Positions 37,230 to 45,491 of a stretch of DNA of 64,000 nucleotides are shown piece after piece. This stretch comes from Acidobacteriaceae bacterium TAA 166 (GTDB taxonomy: Bacteria; Acidobacteriota; Terriglobia; Terriglobales; Acidobacteriaceae). Positions within the stretch are counted from its first letter, which is position 1; the number at the start of each line of letters is the position of its first letter. Where the stretch lies: positions 992,001-1,056,000 of the forward strand of contig ATWD01000001.1 in the NCBI GenBank assembly GCA_000421065.1. Direction: 5' to 3'. Under the pieces are notes generated by a model. It worked only from the letters and a program-made list of their open reading frames with translations, was not told where the DNA came from and made no database searches. The position numbers and the translations under genes were made by a program.

Positions 37230-37724
37230 TTATTTGCCTGACCGGGCTAGTGTCTTTAGGGTTTCGCCTTCGAGGCGCATGATGCGCCATTCGGAGAGCA
37301 TTTGGGCTCCCATCTGTTGGTAGAAGTCGAGGGCGGGCTGGTTCCAGTCGAGGACGTGCCACTGGAAGCGGTCGCCGCGCTCGAGCGCGAGAGCGGCGAG
37401 GCGGGCGAAGAGGGCTCGGGCGATGCCGCGGCGGCGAAAGTGCGGGCGGACGAAGAGGTCTTCGAGGTGGAGCCCGGCGTTGCCGCGCCAAGTGGAGTAG
37501 AAGGGAAAGTAAAGCGCCATGGCGGCGACTTCGGGGGCGTCGTTCTCCTGCCACTCGGCGATGAGGCAGTGGAAGACAGGACGCGGCCCGAAGCCGTCGC
37601 GGAGGAGGTCTTCGGCGGTGGCGATGGCGGAGTCGGGGGAGCGCTCGTAGGCGGCGAGCTCGCGGATCATGGCCAGCATCTCGGGGACATCGGCGGGGGT
37701 GGCGGGGCGGAGGAGCAGGGACAT
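37230..37724 (-). CDS. GNAT-family N-acetyltransferase
   Basis: A 164-residue acetyltransferase. Start at ATG 37724 gives LLLRPATPADVPEMLAMIRELAAYE at the N-terminus; motif A is LEDLFVRPHFRRRGIARALFARLAALA with the acetyl-CoA pyrophosphate loop RRRGIA, and the C-terminal WNQPALDFYQQMGAQ is typical. The AYERSPD and LEDLFV pattern resembles the spermidine/thialysine acetyltransferase (SSAT-like) subgroup, so a polyamine or similar amine substrate is possible but unproven. It is converged on by the Tyr-rich peptide gene. Confidence 0.85.
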   Translation of the reverse strand: MSLLLRPATPADVPEMLAMIRELAAYERSPDSAIATAEDLLRDGFGPRPVFHCLIAEWQENDAPEVAAMALYFPFYSTWRGNAGLHLEDLFVRPHFRRRGIARALFARLAALALERGDRFQWHVLDWNQPALDFYQQMGAQMLSEWRIMRLEGETLKTLARSGK

Positions 37725-37734
37725 GGGATCAGGT

Positions 37735-38481
37735 TCAGGGTAACGGTTTTCGGGGCCGATCCGCCGTCTTTCGGAAAGAAGCTGCAAGCAGGTCTTCCCT
37801 GACCGCAGGCTCCCTGATCTCTCTCTGAATCTCGGCAAAGGGAATGGATATCAGAACGGCACAGGCCTGGACGGCGTGCGGGAGAACGGGTTGAGCCATC
37901 AATCCGTCTTGGCTGTCGAGCCATACAGTGAACGCGCCGCCGGAGTTCTTCATCACGCCGAGACATTCGCCGTCCAAATGAGCATGGCGAAGGTAGATGG
38001 CCCACAGGCTTGCGGGCGATTCACTTTGAGGTCTTAGAAAACCATCCGTGAAGAAGAGCGACCAGTCCTTAAGAGCTTTGCCCTGGACGAGATCGATGGT
38101 GACTGGCGTTGGGACGTCGCGGTTGGGGTAGGCAGAACAGCCGTCCCAGGAGGATCGAACGTCGATGCTGAGAAGGCGGGGGGAGAGATAGGCCGTGCGG
38201 ATCTCCTCGTGCCAGCTTGCATGCGGGCGGGGGGATGAGTTGGCGAGAAGGCATTCTTTGCGAGCGTTGCGATCCTGAAGCTCTCTTGACGCCAGAATCG
38301 CGTTGGCTCGATCCATCTGCTTTTGCGGCAGTCCCGAGACTCTGGGAAACGTGGGTTGGGCCGAAAGAGATGGCGTGGGGCGGGCTTCAAACTGCGAGTG
38401 GGCGCTCGCGGGAGAACAGAGGGCCGCCGCGAGGATCAGGAGCATCGAAGAGTGGCGCAGGGGAGGGGCCCACTCTCTCAT
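37735..38481 (-). CDS. Secreted protein, unknown, DUF3298-like end
   Basis: From the ATG at 38481 the protein is 248 residues with a signal peptide (SSMLLILAAALCSPASAHS). The C-terminal half, LSPRLLSIDVRSSWDGCSAYPNRDVPTPVTIDLVQGKALKDWSLFF, looks like DUF3298 (the domain of anti-sigma factor RsiV). Its ATG overlaps the TGA of the upstream gene (ATGA), so translation is probably coupled. No enzymatic motif is evident. Confidence 0.7.
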   Translation of the reverse strand: MREWAPPLRHSSMLLILAAALCSPASAHSQFEARPTPSLSAQPTFPRVSGLPQKQMDRANAILASRELQDRNARKECLLANSSPRPHASWHEEIRTAYLSPRLLSIDVRSSWDGCSAYPNRDVPTPVTIDLVQGKALKDWSLFFTDGFLRPQSESPASLWAIYLRHAHLDGECLGVMKNSGGAFTVWLDSQDGLMAQPVLPHAVQACAVLISIPFAEIQREIREPAVREDLLAASFRKTADRPRKPLP

Positions 38482-39176
38482 TGGCTTTTGGAGCGATCGC
38501 CGGCGGAAGATTTCCGGGTGGCAAGCCACTTGTTGAACGGCAGGGTGAAGGCGAAGAGCTCCTTGCCGTTGGCGGTGCGGATGGTCTTGACGTAGATCTC
38601 GGCGTCTTTGAGGGGAGCGTTGTCGAGATCCTTGACGTCGTAGAAGAGGTAGCCGGCCAGCGTCGAGTGCGGAGCGACGGTGGTCGAGGAGAAGCCGAAG
38701 TCCTGGTCGTCCTGGGTGATCTTTTTGTCGATGGGGGCGTGGTGAAGAGGGATGGAGGTGAGGGGGATCTTGGTGCCCTTGGCGCGCTGGAGGGAGAAGA
38801 GGCGGCGGTTGAGGTCATCGAGGTTGGCGGCGGGGAGCTTGTCGCCGTTGGCGGTGAGGAACTGCATGCGCGCCTCGTCGAGGTTGAGGGCGGCGTCGGA
38901 GTCGTTGGTGAGGATGAGGCGGACGGGAATTAGGGAGTGGCGGAGGTAGGGCAGGCGGAAGAAGTCACAGTCTTTGGGGTCGGTGCAGGGGTCGATGGCG
39001 AGGGTGACGTGTTCGGCGGGGTGGGTGTCGAAGACGGTGTAGCTGGCGGCGGGCCGCGCGGGAGGAGCTTTTTTCCCGCCGGCAAGAGCGGGCAAGCTGT
39101 TGAATGCGCAGAGCAACGCGCAGAGCTGCAAGGTTCTCAGTGACGCTCGTAATCTCAAGGCGCTATGGGACTTCAT
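38478..39176 (-). CDS. Secreted protein of unknown function
   Basis: About 232 residues from the ATG at 39176, or 238 from 39194; neither has a strong Shine-Dalgarno. A signal peptide (RTLQLCALLCAFNSLPALAGG) precedes a beta-rich domain (HVTLAIDPCTDPKDCDFFRLPYLRHSLIPVRLILTNDSDAALNLDEARMQFLTANGDKLPAA) that resembles an Ig-like envelope domain. The two cysteines of PCTDPKDC could form a disulfide. It is coupled to the next secreted protein by an ATGA overlap and is divergent from waaA. Confidence 0.7.
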   Translation of the reverse strand: MKSHSALRLRASLRTLQLCALLCAFNSLPALAGGKKAPPARPAASYTVFDTHPAEHVTLAIDPCTDPKDCDFFRLPYLRHSLIPVRLILTNDSDAALNLDEARMQFLTANGDKLPAANLDDLNRRLFSLQRAKGTKIPLTSIPLHHAPIDKKITQDDQDFGFSSTTVAPHSTLAGYLFYDVKDLDNAPLKDAEIYVKTIRTANGKELFAFTLPFNKWLATRKSSAGDRSKSQ

Positions 39177-39227
39177 CGATAAGTTGATTATCATCTTCGC
39201 TGGGACGACTGGTAAAGCAAGGGGACC

Positions 39228-40565
39228 GTGGGCTTGATTCTGCTGGGTTATAGCGCGCTGCTGGCGGGAGTGCTGGTGGTTGGCGCTCCCTGGTGGCTGT
39301 TTCGCATGGCGACCAGCGGGCGGTATCGCGCAGGATTGACGGGCCGAATGGGGGTGATTCCGACCGGGCTGGCGAGGTCGGCCGAGGGTCGGAGGGTGGT
39401 GTGGCTGCATGCGGTGTCGGTGGGCGAGGTGATGGCGGCGACGGAGCTGATGCGGGAGCTGCGGGGGTCGCTGCCGGGATGGACGATTGCCGTCTCCACT
39501 ACGACTGAGACGGGCCAGCGGCTGGCGCGTGAGCGGTTTGGGGAGGAGTCGCCGGTGTTCTATCTCCCGCTGGACTTCGGGTGGGTGGTCGGACGCTATA
39601 TGAGAGCGCTGAAGCCGGAGCTTCTGGTGCTGATGGAGAGCGAGCTGTGGCCGAACCTGATGGACGTCTGCGGGCGCGAGGGCGTGCGGGTAGCGGTGGT
39701 GAATGCGAGGGTCTCGGACCGGTCGCTGCCGCGGTATCTGTGGCTGAGGAGGTTGTGGAGACCGCTGCTGGGGAGGGTCTCGCTGTTTCTGGCACAGAGC
39801 GAAGAGAATGCGCGGAGGCTGGTCAGGATTGGGGCTCAAGAGGATCGCGTGCGGGTGAGCGGCAACCTGAAGTACGACGTGAAGGCGGCCGAGGAGAGCG
39901 ACCTGACCCGGCTGCTTCGGGAGAGGATTCCGGCGGGGGCGAAGGTGGTGGTGGCGGGGAGCGTACTCGAGGGCGAGGAGAAGCTGCTGCTGAAGGCGTG
40001 GCGCGGGGTACGGCGCGAGGTGCCGGGGGCGTGGCTGATCGTTGCTCCACGGAGGCCGGAGAGGTTTGAGGCCGTGGCTTCGTTGATGGAGCAGGAGGCG
40101 CTTGCTCCTTTGCGGGCGAGCCGGATGCGGGAGGAGATGGTGCCGCCGACAAGGGCGGCGTTGCCGGGTACGGCGGTTGTGTTGCCGGGTTCCGTCCTGC
40201 TGGATACGATTGGGGACCTAGCCTCGGTGTACTCACTGGGGACCGTGGCCTTCGTGGGCGGAAGCCTGGTGGCGGCAGGAGGACATAATCCTCTGGAACC
40301 GGCCCGGTTTGGGGTGCCGGTGGTGATGGGAAGGTCGAGCGAGAACTTCCGCGAGATTGTGGATGCGATGCGGGAGGCCGGGGGGATCCGGATCGTCGGA
40401 GAAGGAGAAGAGGAGCTGGCGGGGGCGCTGGTGGCTTTGCTGAACGATGAGGACGAGGCGCGCAGGATGGGGGATCTTGGGCGAGAGGTCTTCGCGGCCC
40501 AGGCCGGGGCGACGAGGCGTACGGTCAAGGCTTTGCTTGGACTTGTGAGTGGGGTGCAGCCGTGA
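39228..40565 (+). CDS. waaA: 3-deoxy-D-manno-octulosonic acid (Kdo) transferase
   Basis: WaaA attaches Kdo to lipid A precursor at the inner membrane. The 445-residue product starts at GTG, has an N-terminal membrane anchor (LLGYSALLAGVLVVGAPWWLF), the acceptor-side HAVSVGEVMAA loop with its catalytic-region glutamate, the ESELWPNL motif, and the donor-site GGSLVAAGGHNPLEPA. It leads an LPS operon: its stop overlaps the GTG of lpxK. Whether it adds one, two or more Kdo residues cannot be told. Confidence 0.96.
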   Translation: MGLILLGYSALLAGVLVVGAPWWLFRMATSGRYRAGLTGRMGVIPTGLARSAEGRRVVWLHAVSVGEVMAATELMRELRGSLPGWTIAVSTTTETGQRLARERFGEESPVFYLPLDFGWVVGRYMRALKPELLVLMESELWPNLMDVCGREGVRVAVVNARVSDRSLPRYLWLRRLWRPLLGRVSLFLAQSEENARRLVRIGAQEDRVRVSGNLKYDVKAAEESDLTRLLRERIPAGAKVVVAGSVLEGEEKLLLKAWRGVRREVPGAWLIVAPRRPERFEAVASLMEQEALAPLRASRMREEMVPPTRAALPGTAVVLPGSVLLDTIGDLASVYSLGTVAFVGGSLVAAGGHNPLEPARFGVPVVMGRSSENFREIVDAMREAGGIRIVGEGEEELAGALVALLNDEDEARRMGDLGREVFAAQAGATRRTVKALLGLVSGVQP

Positions 40566-41608
40566 ATGCACAGAGGAGGTGGCTGGCTCCGTTGTCGCCG
40601 GTCTACGGGTCGGTGGTGTGGGCGAAGCGGGAGATGTACCGGATGGGCTGGCTGAAGAGCAAGAGGCTGGGAGCTCCGGTGATCAGCGTGGGCAGCGTCT
40701 CCGCCGGGGGAGCGGGCAAGACGCCGGTGGTGGCGATGCTGGCGGGGATTCTGCGCCGGCGCGGATATGCGGTGGATATCCTTACGCGAGGGTACGGCCG
40801 GACCTCGCGCGCGGTGGAGAGGGTGGAGCCATACCACGATCCGGAGCAGCACGGCGATGAGGCGGTGCTGCTGGCGCAGAGGACCGGGATCCCGGTCTTC
40901 GCGGCGGCGGAGCGCTATCTCGCCGGGGAGATGGCGGAACGGGAGCAGCGCGGCGAGCGGCTGCGGGTGCATCTGCTGGATGACGGATATCAGCACATGC
41001 GGCTGGAGCGAAACGTAGATATCGTTTTGCTGACGCTCGAGGATCTTCGCGACCGGCTGCTTCCGGCGGGGAACCTGCGCGAGCCGATTGCGGCGGCGGG
41101 ACAGGCCGATGTGGTGGTAGTGCGGGAGGAAGAAGCGGAGGAGCTGAAGCCGGCGCTCGACAGGCTTCTGAAGACCGGCTATCGATTTGTCGTGTGGGTG
41201 ATCCGTCGTGGGCTGAGCCTGGGTGAAGAGGGGAACAGCCTGCCGACGCTGCCACTGGCCTTCTGCGGGATTGCCCGGCCGGGGAGTTTCAGCCGCATGC
41301 TGAAGGGAGGGCGCTATGAGCCGCTGGAGACGGTCGCATTTCCCGATCATCATCTTTACCGGGCGGGGGATATCGATCGTTTGCTGCAGAGGGCACGGGA
41401 GAGGGGGGCGAACGGCTTCGTGACGACCGAAAAGGACGCGGTGAAGCTGACGCCGAAGCTGCGAGCGAGGCTGGAGAGCATCGGTCCGTTGATTGTGGCT
41501 CGGTTGACGGTCGATCTGCTGGACGAGCAGAAGGCCATGACGCAGCTGGTGGAGCTGGTGGGAGAGCTTGACCGGAGGAAGGCTCAGGATAGGCGCGGGC
41601 GAACGTGA
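40562..41608 (+). CDS. lpxK: Tetraacyldisaccharide 4'-kinase
   Basis: LpxK phosphorylates the 4' position of the lipid A disaccharide. The 348-residue protein has the family's N-terminal LAPLSPVYGSVVWAKR, the P-loop SAGGAGKTPVV, LTRGYGR, GDEAVLLA, and the DDGYQHMRLERN catalytic block. GTG start overlaps waaA's stop by four bases (GTGA), indicating translational coupling. Presence of lpxK with waaA shows that this organism makes a Kdo-lipid A type outer membrane. Confidence 0.96.
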   Translation: MNAQRRWLAPLSPVYGSVVWAKREMYRMGWLKSKRLGAPVISVGSVSAGGAGKTPVVAMLAGILRRRGYAVDILTRGYGRTSRAVERVEPYHDPEQHGDEAVLLAQRTGIPVFAAAERYLAGEMAEREQRGERLRVHLLDDGYQHMRLERNVDIVLLTLEDLRDRLLPAGNLREPIAAAGQADVVVVREEEAEELKPALDRLLKTGYRFVVWVIRRGLSLGEEGNSLPTLPLAFCGIARPGSFSRMLKGGRYEPLETVAFPDHHLYRAGDIDRLLQRARERGANGFVTTEKDAVKLTPKLRARLESIGPLIVARLTVDLLDEQKAMTQLVELVGELDRRKAQDRRGRT

Positions 41609-41637
41609 TAAATTTGCCCTTTTGGGGAAGAGAGGCG

Positions 41638-41669
41638 ATGGCCTGCCGGCCGGGCCCACTGCGCTCTTC
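41638..41669. repeat. Solo left end of the dispersed repeat
   Basis: ATGGCCTGCCGGCCGGGCCC and the adjoining ACTGCGCTCTTC match the left end of repeat copies A and B. It sits 30 bases after lpxK and nine bases before the heptosyltransferase start, where a Shine-Dalgarno would normally be; no right end is present. Confidence 0.75.
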
Positions 41670-41678
41670 TACCAAAAT

Positions 41679-42827
41679 ATGTCGATACAACCTGGACCGT
41701 CAGAGGGCGGAGTTCAAAACGTTTTGAGCGGATCGCAGAGGATTTTGATTGTGCGGATCGGCGCGATGGGCGATGTCCTGCACGCGATGCCGGCGGTGGC
41801 GGCGCTGCGACGGAGCCGTCCGGAGTGGAGCGTGGGCTGGGTGATCGAGCCGCGCTGGGCTCCCCTGGTCGAGGCCGCCGAGGTGGACGACGGACACACT
41901 GTCCGGCCGCTGATCGACCGGGTCTTCCCTGCCGCGACGAAGAGCTGGAAGACTCGACCGGTCTCGGCGAAGACGCTGGGGGAGATCGCAGGACTGCGCC
42001 GCGAGCTGAGGGAGCAGCGATTCGACCTGTGCGTGGATATGCAGGGGTCGATCCGGTCGGCGGTGATCGGAAAGATGTCGAAAGCGAAGATGATTGCAGG
42101 GCCGGACCATCCTCGCGAAGCTCCGGCGCGCTGGCTTTATGGCAGGCGGGTGGCGCTGCGTGCGGAGCATGTGATCGAGCAGGGCTGCGAGCTGCTGGGC
42201 CACGCCGCGGGAGTCTCGCTTGCGCCGTGCCCGCTGAACTTCGCCACCGATCCGGCCATGGAGCAGTGGTGCGATGAGGTGCTGACGAGGATCTTTCCCG
42301 AAGGAGGGCCGTTTGTTCTGCTGGCCCCGACGGCCGGGTGGGGAGCGAAGCAGTGGCCGGCGGAGCGGTTCGCGGAGCTGGCGGTGGAGCTGGGCCGGAG
42401 AGGATTTCGATCCGCCGTCAATGCGAGCGGCCCGGGGGATGAGGTGGCGACGAGGGTCGTGACCGCGAGCGCGGGTTATGCGGTGGGAGTCGCCGGAGAT
42501 CTTACTCAGCTGATGGCGCTGACGCGACGGGCGAGCGTGGCGATCGCGGGCGATACCGGGCCGCTGCACCTGGCAGCGGCGATGCGGAGGCCGGTGGTGG
42601 CGCTGTTCGGACCGACGGATCCGGCGCGCAATGGGCCCTATGGGACGCGTGCCGTGACGATCCGGCATGGAGCTCCCCGGCGGGACCATCGCAGGCGCGA
42701 GGAGCCGGAGGAGGGGATGCTGGCAATTACAGTAGAGGAGGTGCTTGCGGCCGCGATGGAGCTGCTGCGGGAAGAGTACGAGAACGGGACGAAGGATCGG
42801 ACGGGGTCGGGTAGAACGAGTGAGTGA
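41679..42827 (+). CDS. Heptosyltransferase (glycosyltransferase family 9)
   Basis: A GT9 enzyme that adds L-glycero-D-manno-heptose to the inner core, WaaC/WaaF-like. From the ATG at 41679 it is 382 residues. ILIVRIGAMGDVLHAMPAVAALRR is the family's N-terminal acceptor region; APTAGWGAKQWPAERFAEL and AGDTGPLHLAAAMRRPVVALFGPTDPARNGPYG are donor-site motifs. It follows lpxK after a short repeat end; no strong Shine-Dalgarno is visible because the repeat occupies that position. WaaC versus WaaF cannot be decided here. Confidence 0.9.
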   Translation: MSIQPGPSEGGVQNVLSGSQRILIVRIGAMGDVLHAMPAVAALRRSRPEWSVGWVIEPRWAPLVEAAEVDDGHTVRPLIDRVFPAATKSWKTRPVSAKTLGEIAGLRRELREQRFDLCVDMQGSIRSAVIGKMSKAKMIAGPDHPREAPARWLYGRRVALRAEHVIEQGCELLGHAAGVSLAPCPLNFATDPAMEQWCDEVLTRIFPEGGPFVLLAPTAGWGAKQWPAERFAELAVELGRRGFRSAVNASGPGDEVATRVVTASAGYAVGVAGDLTQLMALTRRASVAIAGDTGPLHLAAAMRRPVVALFGPTDPARNGPYGTRAVTIRHGAPRRDHRRREEPEEGMLAITVEEVLAAAMELLREEYENGTKDRTGSGRTSE

Positions 42828-43377
42828 GAGAAGCAGCTGGCAGAGGATCGCGCGGAGGATCCGCGTCCCGCTGGGATTTTTATTTGCGGCCGGGTTTCTG
42901 TGGCTGGCGCGGCCTACGGGCAGGCTAATGCTGCTGAGCCTTCTGCTGGTGGTTCCGGGCTTGTGGCTGCGCGGCTATGCGGCCGGCTATGTGAAGAAGA
43001 ACGCCGAGCTGACGCGGACCGGGCCTTACGCGTACACGCGCAATCCACTGTACCTGGGCTCGATGATGATCGCGTTCGGGTTTGCGTGGGCGTCGGGGAG
43101 CTGGGTGATCTTTGTGGCGCTGGCGGTGGGGTTCCTGGCGATCTATCTTCCGACGATCCGGTCGGAGGAGGAGTTTCTGCGGTCGCACTTCGCGGACTTT
43201 GACGATTACGCACGGAGGGTACCGCGGCTGCTGCCGCGGCTGAGGGCGGCGAAGAACGATCTGCCTACGGGAAGATTCTCGCGCGAGAGATATCTGCACC
43301 ATCGCGAGTACAATGCCCTTATGGGCGCTGCCGCCCTCTATGCGGCGCTCGCGGCACGGCTTCTGTTGAAACGCTAG
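42820..43377 (+). CDS. Isoprenylcysteine carboxyl methyltransferase-like membrane protein
   Basis: A 185-residue membrane methyltransferase of the ICMT/phospholipid methyltransferase family, with about four hydrophobic segments and the C-terminal signature LTRTGPYAYTRNPLYLGSMMIAFG plus RSEEEFLRSHFADFDDYARRVPRLLP. The GTG start overlaps the heptosyltransferase stop by eight bases. In bacteria the acceptor is mostly unknown; an LPS- or lipid-related substrate is suggested only by location. A short GATCAC/GTGATC inverted repeat follows its stop. Confidence 0.83.
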   Translation: MSERSSWQRIARRIRVPLGFLFAAGFLWLARPTGRLMLLSLLLVVPGLWLRGYAAGYVKKNAELTRTGPYAYTRNPLYLGSMMIAFGFAWASGSWVIFVALAVGFLAIYLPTIRSEEEFLRSHFADFDDYARRVPRLLPRLRAAKNDLPTGRFSRERYLHHREYNALMGAAALYAALAARLLLKR

Positions 43378-43493
43378 CAGGAGATGAGTGAGATCACCGG
43401 CAGAGTGATCCTTGATCGAGCAAAGGGGTTTCTGTAGTTTTCTTGTGATGCCGGTGGACGTTTATTTGTTAATCCCAACTCTGTGAGCTAGCC

Positions 43494-44330
43494 CTGTCGA
43501 AACATTTCACGGTCTTTCTGCTTCCGATCCTTGTGTGGCTCTCGTGCGCCTGTGTGCCGGCGCAGACTCCGGCGCGCTCACCGGCGCAGACGTTGACACA
43601 GCACCTCTTCCCTCCCGCGCCTCCGGTGACGATTCCTACGCTGGTGCCTCCTCCGGCGGGATACACCTTTCCGACGAAGCAGACGCTGACCTATACGGTC
43701 GACTGGCGCGTGTTTACCGCAGCGGTCGCCACCTTTCAGGTGGAGCAGCAGGGGACGACCCAAAAGGTCACGGCTACGGCCGATACGGTGGGCGCGGTAA
43801 CGATGCTGTTCCCGGTGGTGGACCGGTTTCAATCGTCGTTCGATAACAAGACGGGGTGCTCGGCGGGATTTTCGAAGCAGACGCTGGAGGGCCGGAGGAA
43901 GATCTCGAGCGACCTGAGCTTCAACTACGGCCAGGGCAAGCAGACGCTGGTGGAGCGGAACCTGGTGAAGGGGACGTCGAAGACGTTGACGGCGTCGATT
44001 CCGGCCTGCGTCACGGACTCCATGTCGGCGATCTTTTACGTGGGATCGCAGCCGATGGTGGTGGGGCAGAGCTTCCGCCTGCCTCTAGCGGATTCGATGC
44101 GGACGGTGACGGTGACGATGAAGGTGGAGGCCAAGGAGGAGATCAAGACCCCGGCCGGGACCTTCCAGACGGTGCGGGTGCAGCCGACCGCCGATGAGGG
44201 CGTGGTGAAGAATCGCGGCAAAATCTGGATCTGGTATACCGATGACGCGCGCCACATTCCGGTGCAGGTGCGGGCGAGCCTGTTCTGGGGAACGATTACG
44301 GCGAAGCTCGAGAGCTATGAGACGAGGTGA
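43494..44330 (+). CDS. DUF3108 exported protein
   Basis: The mature part (YTFPTKQTLTYTVDWRVFTAAVATFQVEQQG ... DSMSAIFYVGSQPMVVGQSFRLPLADSMRTVTVTMKVEAKEEIKTPAGTF ... IWYTDDARHIPVQVRASLFWGTITAKL) is a DUF3108 domain, a periplasmic beta-rich family of unknown role. The first ATG/GTG-type start (GTG 43533) cuts a signal peptide in half; extending in frame to CTG 43494 gives SKHFTVFLLPILVWLSCACVPA, a complete signal peptide. I report the longer form with a presumed CTG start, lacking a strong Shine-Dalgarno. Confidence 0.8.
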   Translation: MSKHFTVFLLPILVWLSCACVPAQTPARSPAQTLTQHLFPPAPPVTIPTLVPPPAGYTFPTKQTLTYTVDWRVFTAAVATFQVEQQGTTQKVTATADTVGAVTMLFPVVDRFQSSFDNKTGCSAGFSKQTLEGRRKISSDLSFNYGQGKQTLVERNLVKGTSKTLTASIPACVTDSMSAIFYVGSQPMVVGQSFRLPLADSMRTVTVTMKVEAKEEIKTPAGTFQTVRVQPTADEGVVKNRGKIWIWYTDDARHIPVQVRASLFWGTITAKLESYETR

Positions 44331-44342
44331 GGGAGGTTGGAG

Positions 44343-44600
44343 ATGAACGGTCTGGCCCACACAATCCGCGATCCTGAACAGATGGTGACGGTGGCCCGGT
44401 ATGCAGACCCGGTGGAGGCCCAGATGGCCAAGGGTCTGCTGGAGACGGCCGGGATCGATTATTTTCTGCAGGGCGAGAATGCGAACAGCTTGCTGGGCGT
44501 AGCGTTTCGGGCGCGGCTGCTGGTACATCGCAAGGACGAGGCCTTGGCGCATGAGATTCTGCCCGCGCCGGAGGACGAGATCCCCGAGGAGGACGCATGA
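44343..44600 (+). CDS. DUF2007 putative signal-transducing protein
   Basis: A small soluble protein of 85 residues with the DUF2007 pattern: VARYADPVEAQMAKGLLETAGIDYFLQGENANSLLGVAFRARLLVHRKDEALAHEIL. GGAGG lies six bases before the ATG; a TTG at 44337 is less likely. Its TGA overlaps the ATG of queC (ATGA), suggesting coupling. DUF2007 proteins have no firm function. Confidence 0.85.
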   Translation: MNGLAHTIRDPEQMVTVARYADPVEAQMAKGLLETAGIDYFLQGENANSLLGVAFRARLLVHRKDEALAHEILPAPEDEIPEEDA

Positions 44601-45349
44601 CGGCTGCAACGAACGATCTTCGCGGCCTGCCCCATGCACGAGCTCGGGAACGGGCGGTGCTGTGCCTTTCGGGAGGGATGGACTCGACGGTGTGCGCTTC
44701 GCTGGTGGGGCGCGACTACGACGTCTATGCCCTGCACTTCAGCTATGGGCAGCGCACAGAGGCTAAAGAGCTGGCCTCGGCTACGGAGATCGCGCAGCTG
44801 ACAGGAGCGAAGGAGTTCCTGCCACTGAAGATGGATCTTTTCCGCAGGATCGGTGGCTCGGCGCTGACGGACGCCTCGATCGCGGTTCCGGATGCTCCTG
44901 AGGAAGAGGCGATCGGGGCGGAGGTTCCGGTGACGTATGTTCCGTTCCGGAATGCGCATTTTCTTGCGGCTGCGGTGAGCTGGGCGGAGGTGGTGAGCGC
45001 GAAGAGGGTTTTTATCGGGGCGGTGGAACAGGATAGCTCGGGGTATCCGGACTGCCGTCCGGCATACTACGACGCCTTCAACCGGCTGATTCAGCAGGGG
45101 ACAAAGGAGGGCGATATTCGGATCGAGACGCCGCTTATCCACTTGCGCAAGAGCGAGATCGTGCGATTGGGAGTTGAACTGGGCGCTCCGTTCCATGTAA
45201 GTTGGTCATGCTATTCCGGGGAGCGGGAGGCGTGCGGCGTCTGTGAGAGCTGCGTTCTGCGTCTACGGGCGTTTCGTGAGGCGGGAGCCCGGGATCCCAT
45301 ACCCTATGCCGGCGCAAAGGCGGCATCTAACCCTCAGCAGGCTTCGTGA
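44597..45349 (+). CDS. queC: 7-cyano-7-deazaguanine (preQ0) synthase
   Basis: QueC turns carboxydeazaguanine into preQ0 with ATP and ammonia, the step after QueE. The 250-residue protein has the ATP-pyrophosphatase loop SGGMDST at 25-31, FSYGQRTEAKEL, VTYVPFRNAHFL, and four zinc cysteines near the C-terminus (SWSCYSGEREACGVCESCVLR). It is translationally coupled to the DUF2007 gene, apart from queD/queE at 26-27 kb. Confidence 0.96.
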   Translation: MTAATNDLRGLPHARARERAVLCLSGGMDSTVCASLVGRDYDVYALHFSYGQRTEAKELASATEIAQLTGAKEFLPLKMDLFRRIGGSALTDASIAVPDAPEEEAIGAEVPVTYVPFRNAHFLAAAVSWAEVVSAKRVFIGAVEQDSSGYPDCRPAYYDAFNRLIQQGTKEGDIRIETPLIHLRKSEIVRLGVELGAPFHVSWSCYSGEREACGVCESCVLRLRAFREAGARDPIPYAGAKAASNPQQAS

Positions 45350-45449
45350 AGTTTATTGGTCAGGCTGTTTCGCGAATCCCAAGAATTTGGCATGTTGCTG
45401 CAGATTTTCTTTAGAACCCAGCCTGGCCGCCCCCCTTGGGACGGCAGGG

Positions 45450-45475
45450 CGAGAACTGAAAACGAGAACTGAAAA
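45450..45475. repeat. Perfect 13-bp tandem repeat before the TPR gene
   Basis: CGAGAACTGAAAA is present twice in direct succession (45450-45462, 45463-45475), 17 bases upstream of the start codon at 45492 and partly adjoining its Shine-Dalgarno region. Confidence 0.8.
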
Positions 45476-45491
45476 CCAGGAGAACGAAGAG

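Noticed and set aside
43392-43410. GATCAC/GTGATC inverted repeat after the ICMT-like gene as a terminator
   Set aside because: The stem is only six pairs and lacks a T-run directly after it.
45388-45402. TGGCATGTTGCTGCA resembling a sigma-54 promoter before the TPR gene
   Set aside because: The distance between the GG and GC elements is one base short of the strict requirement.
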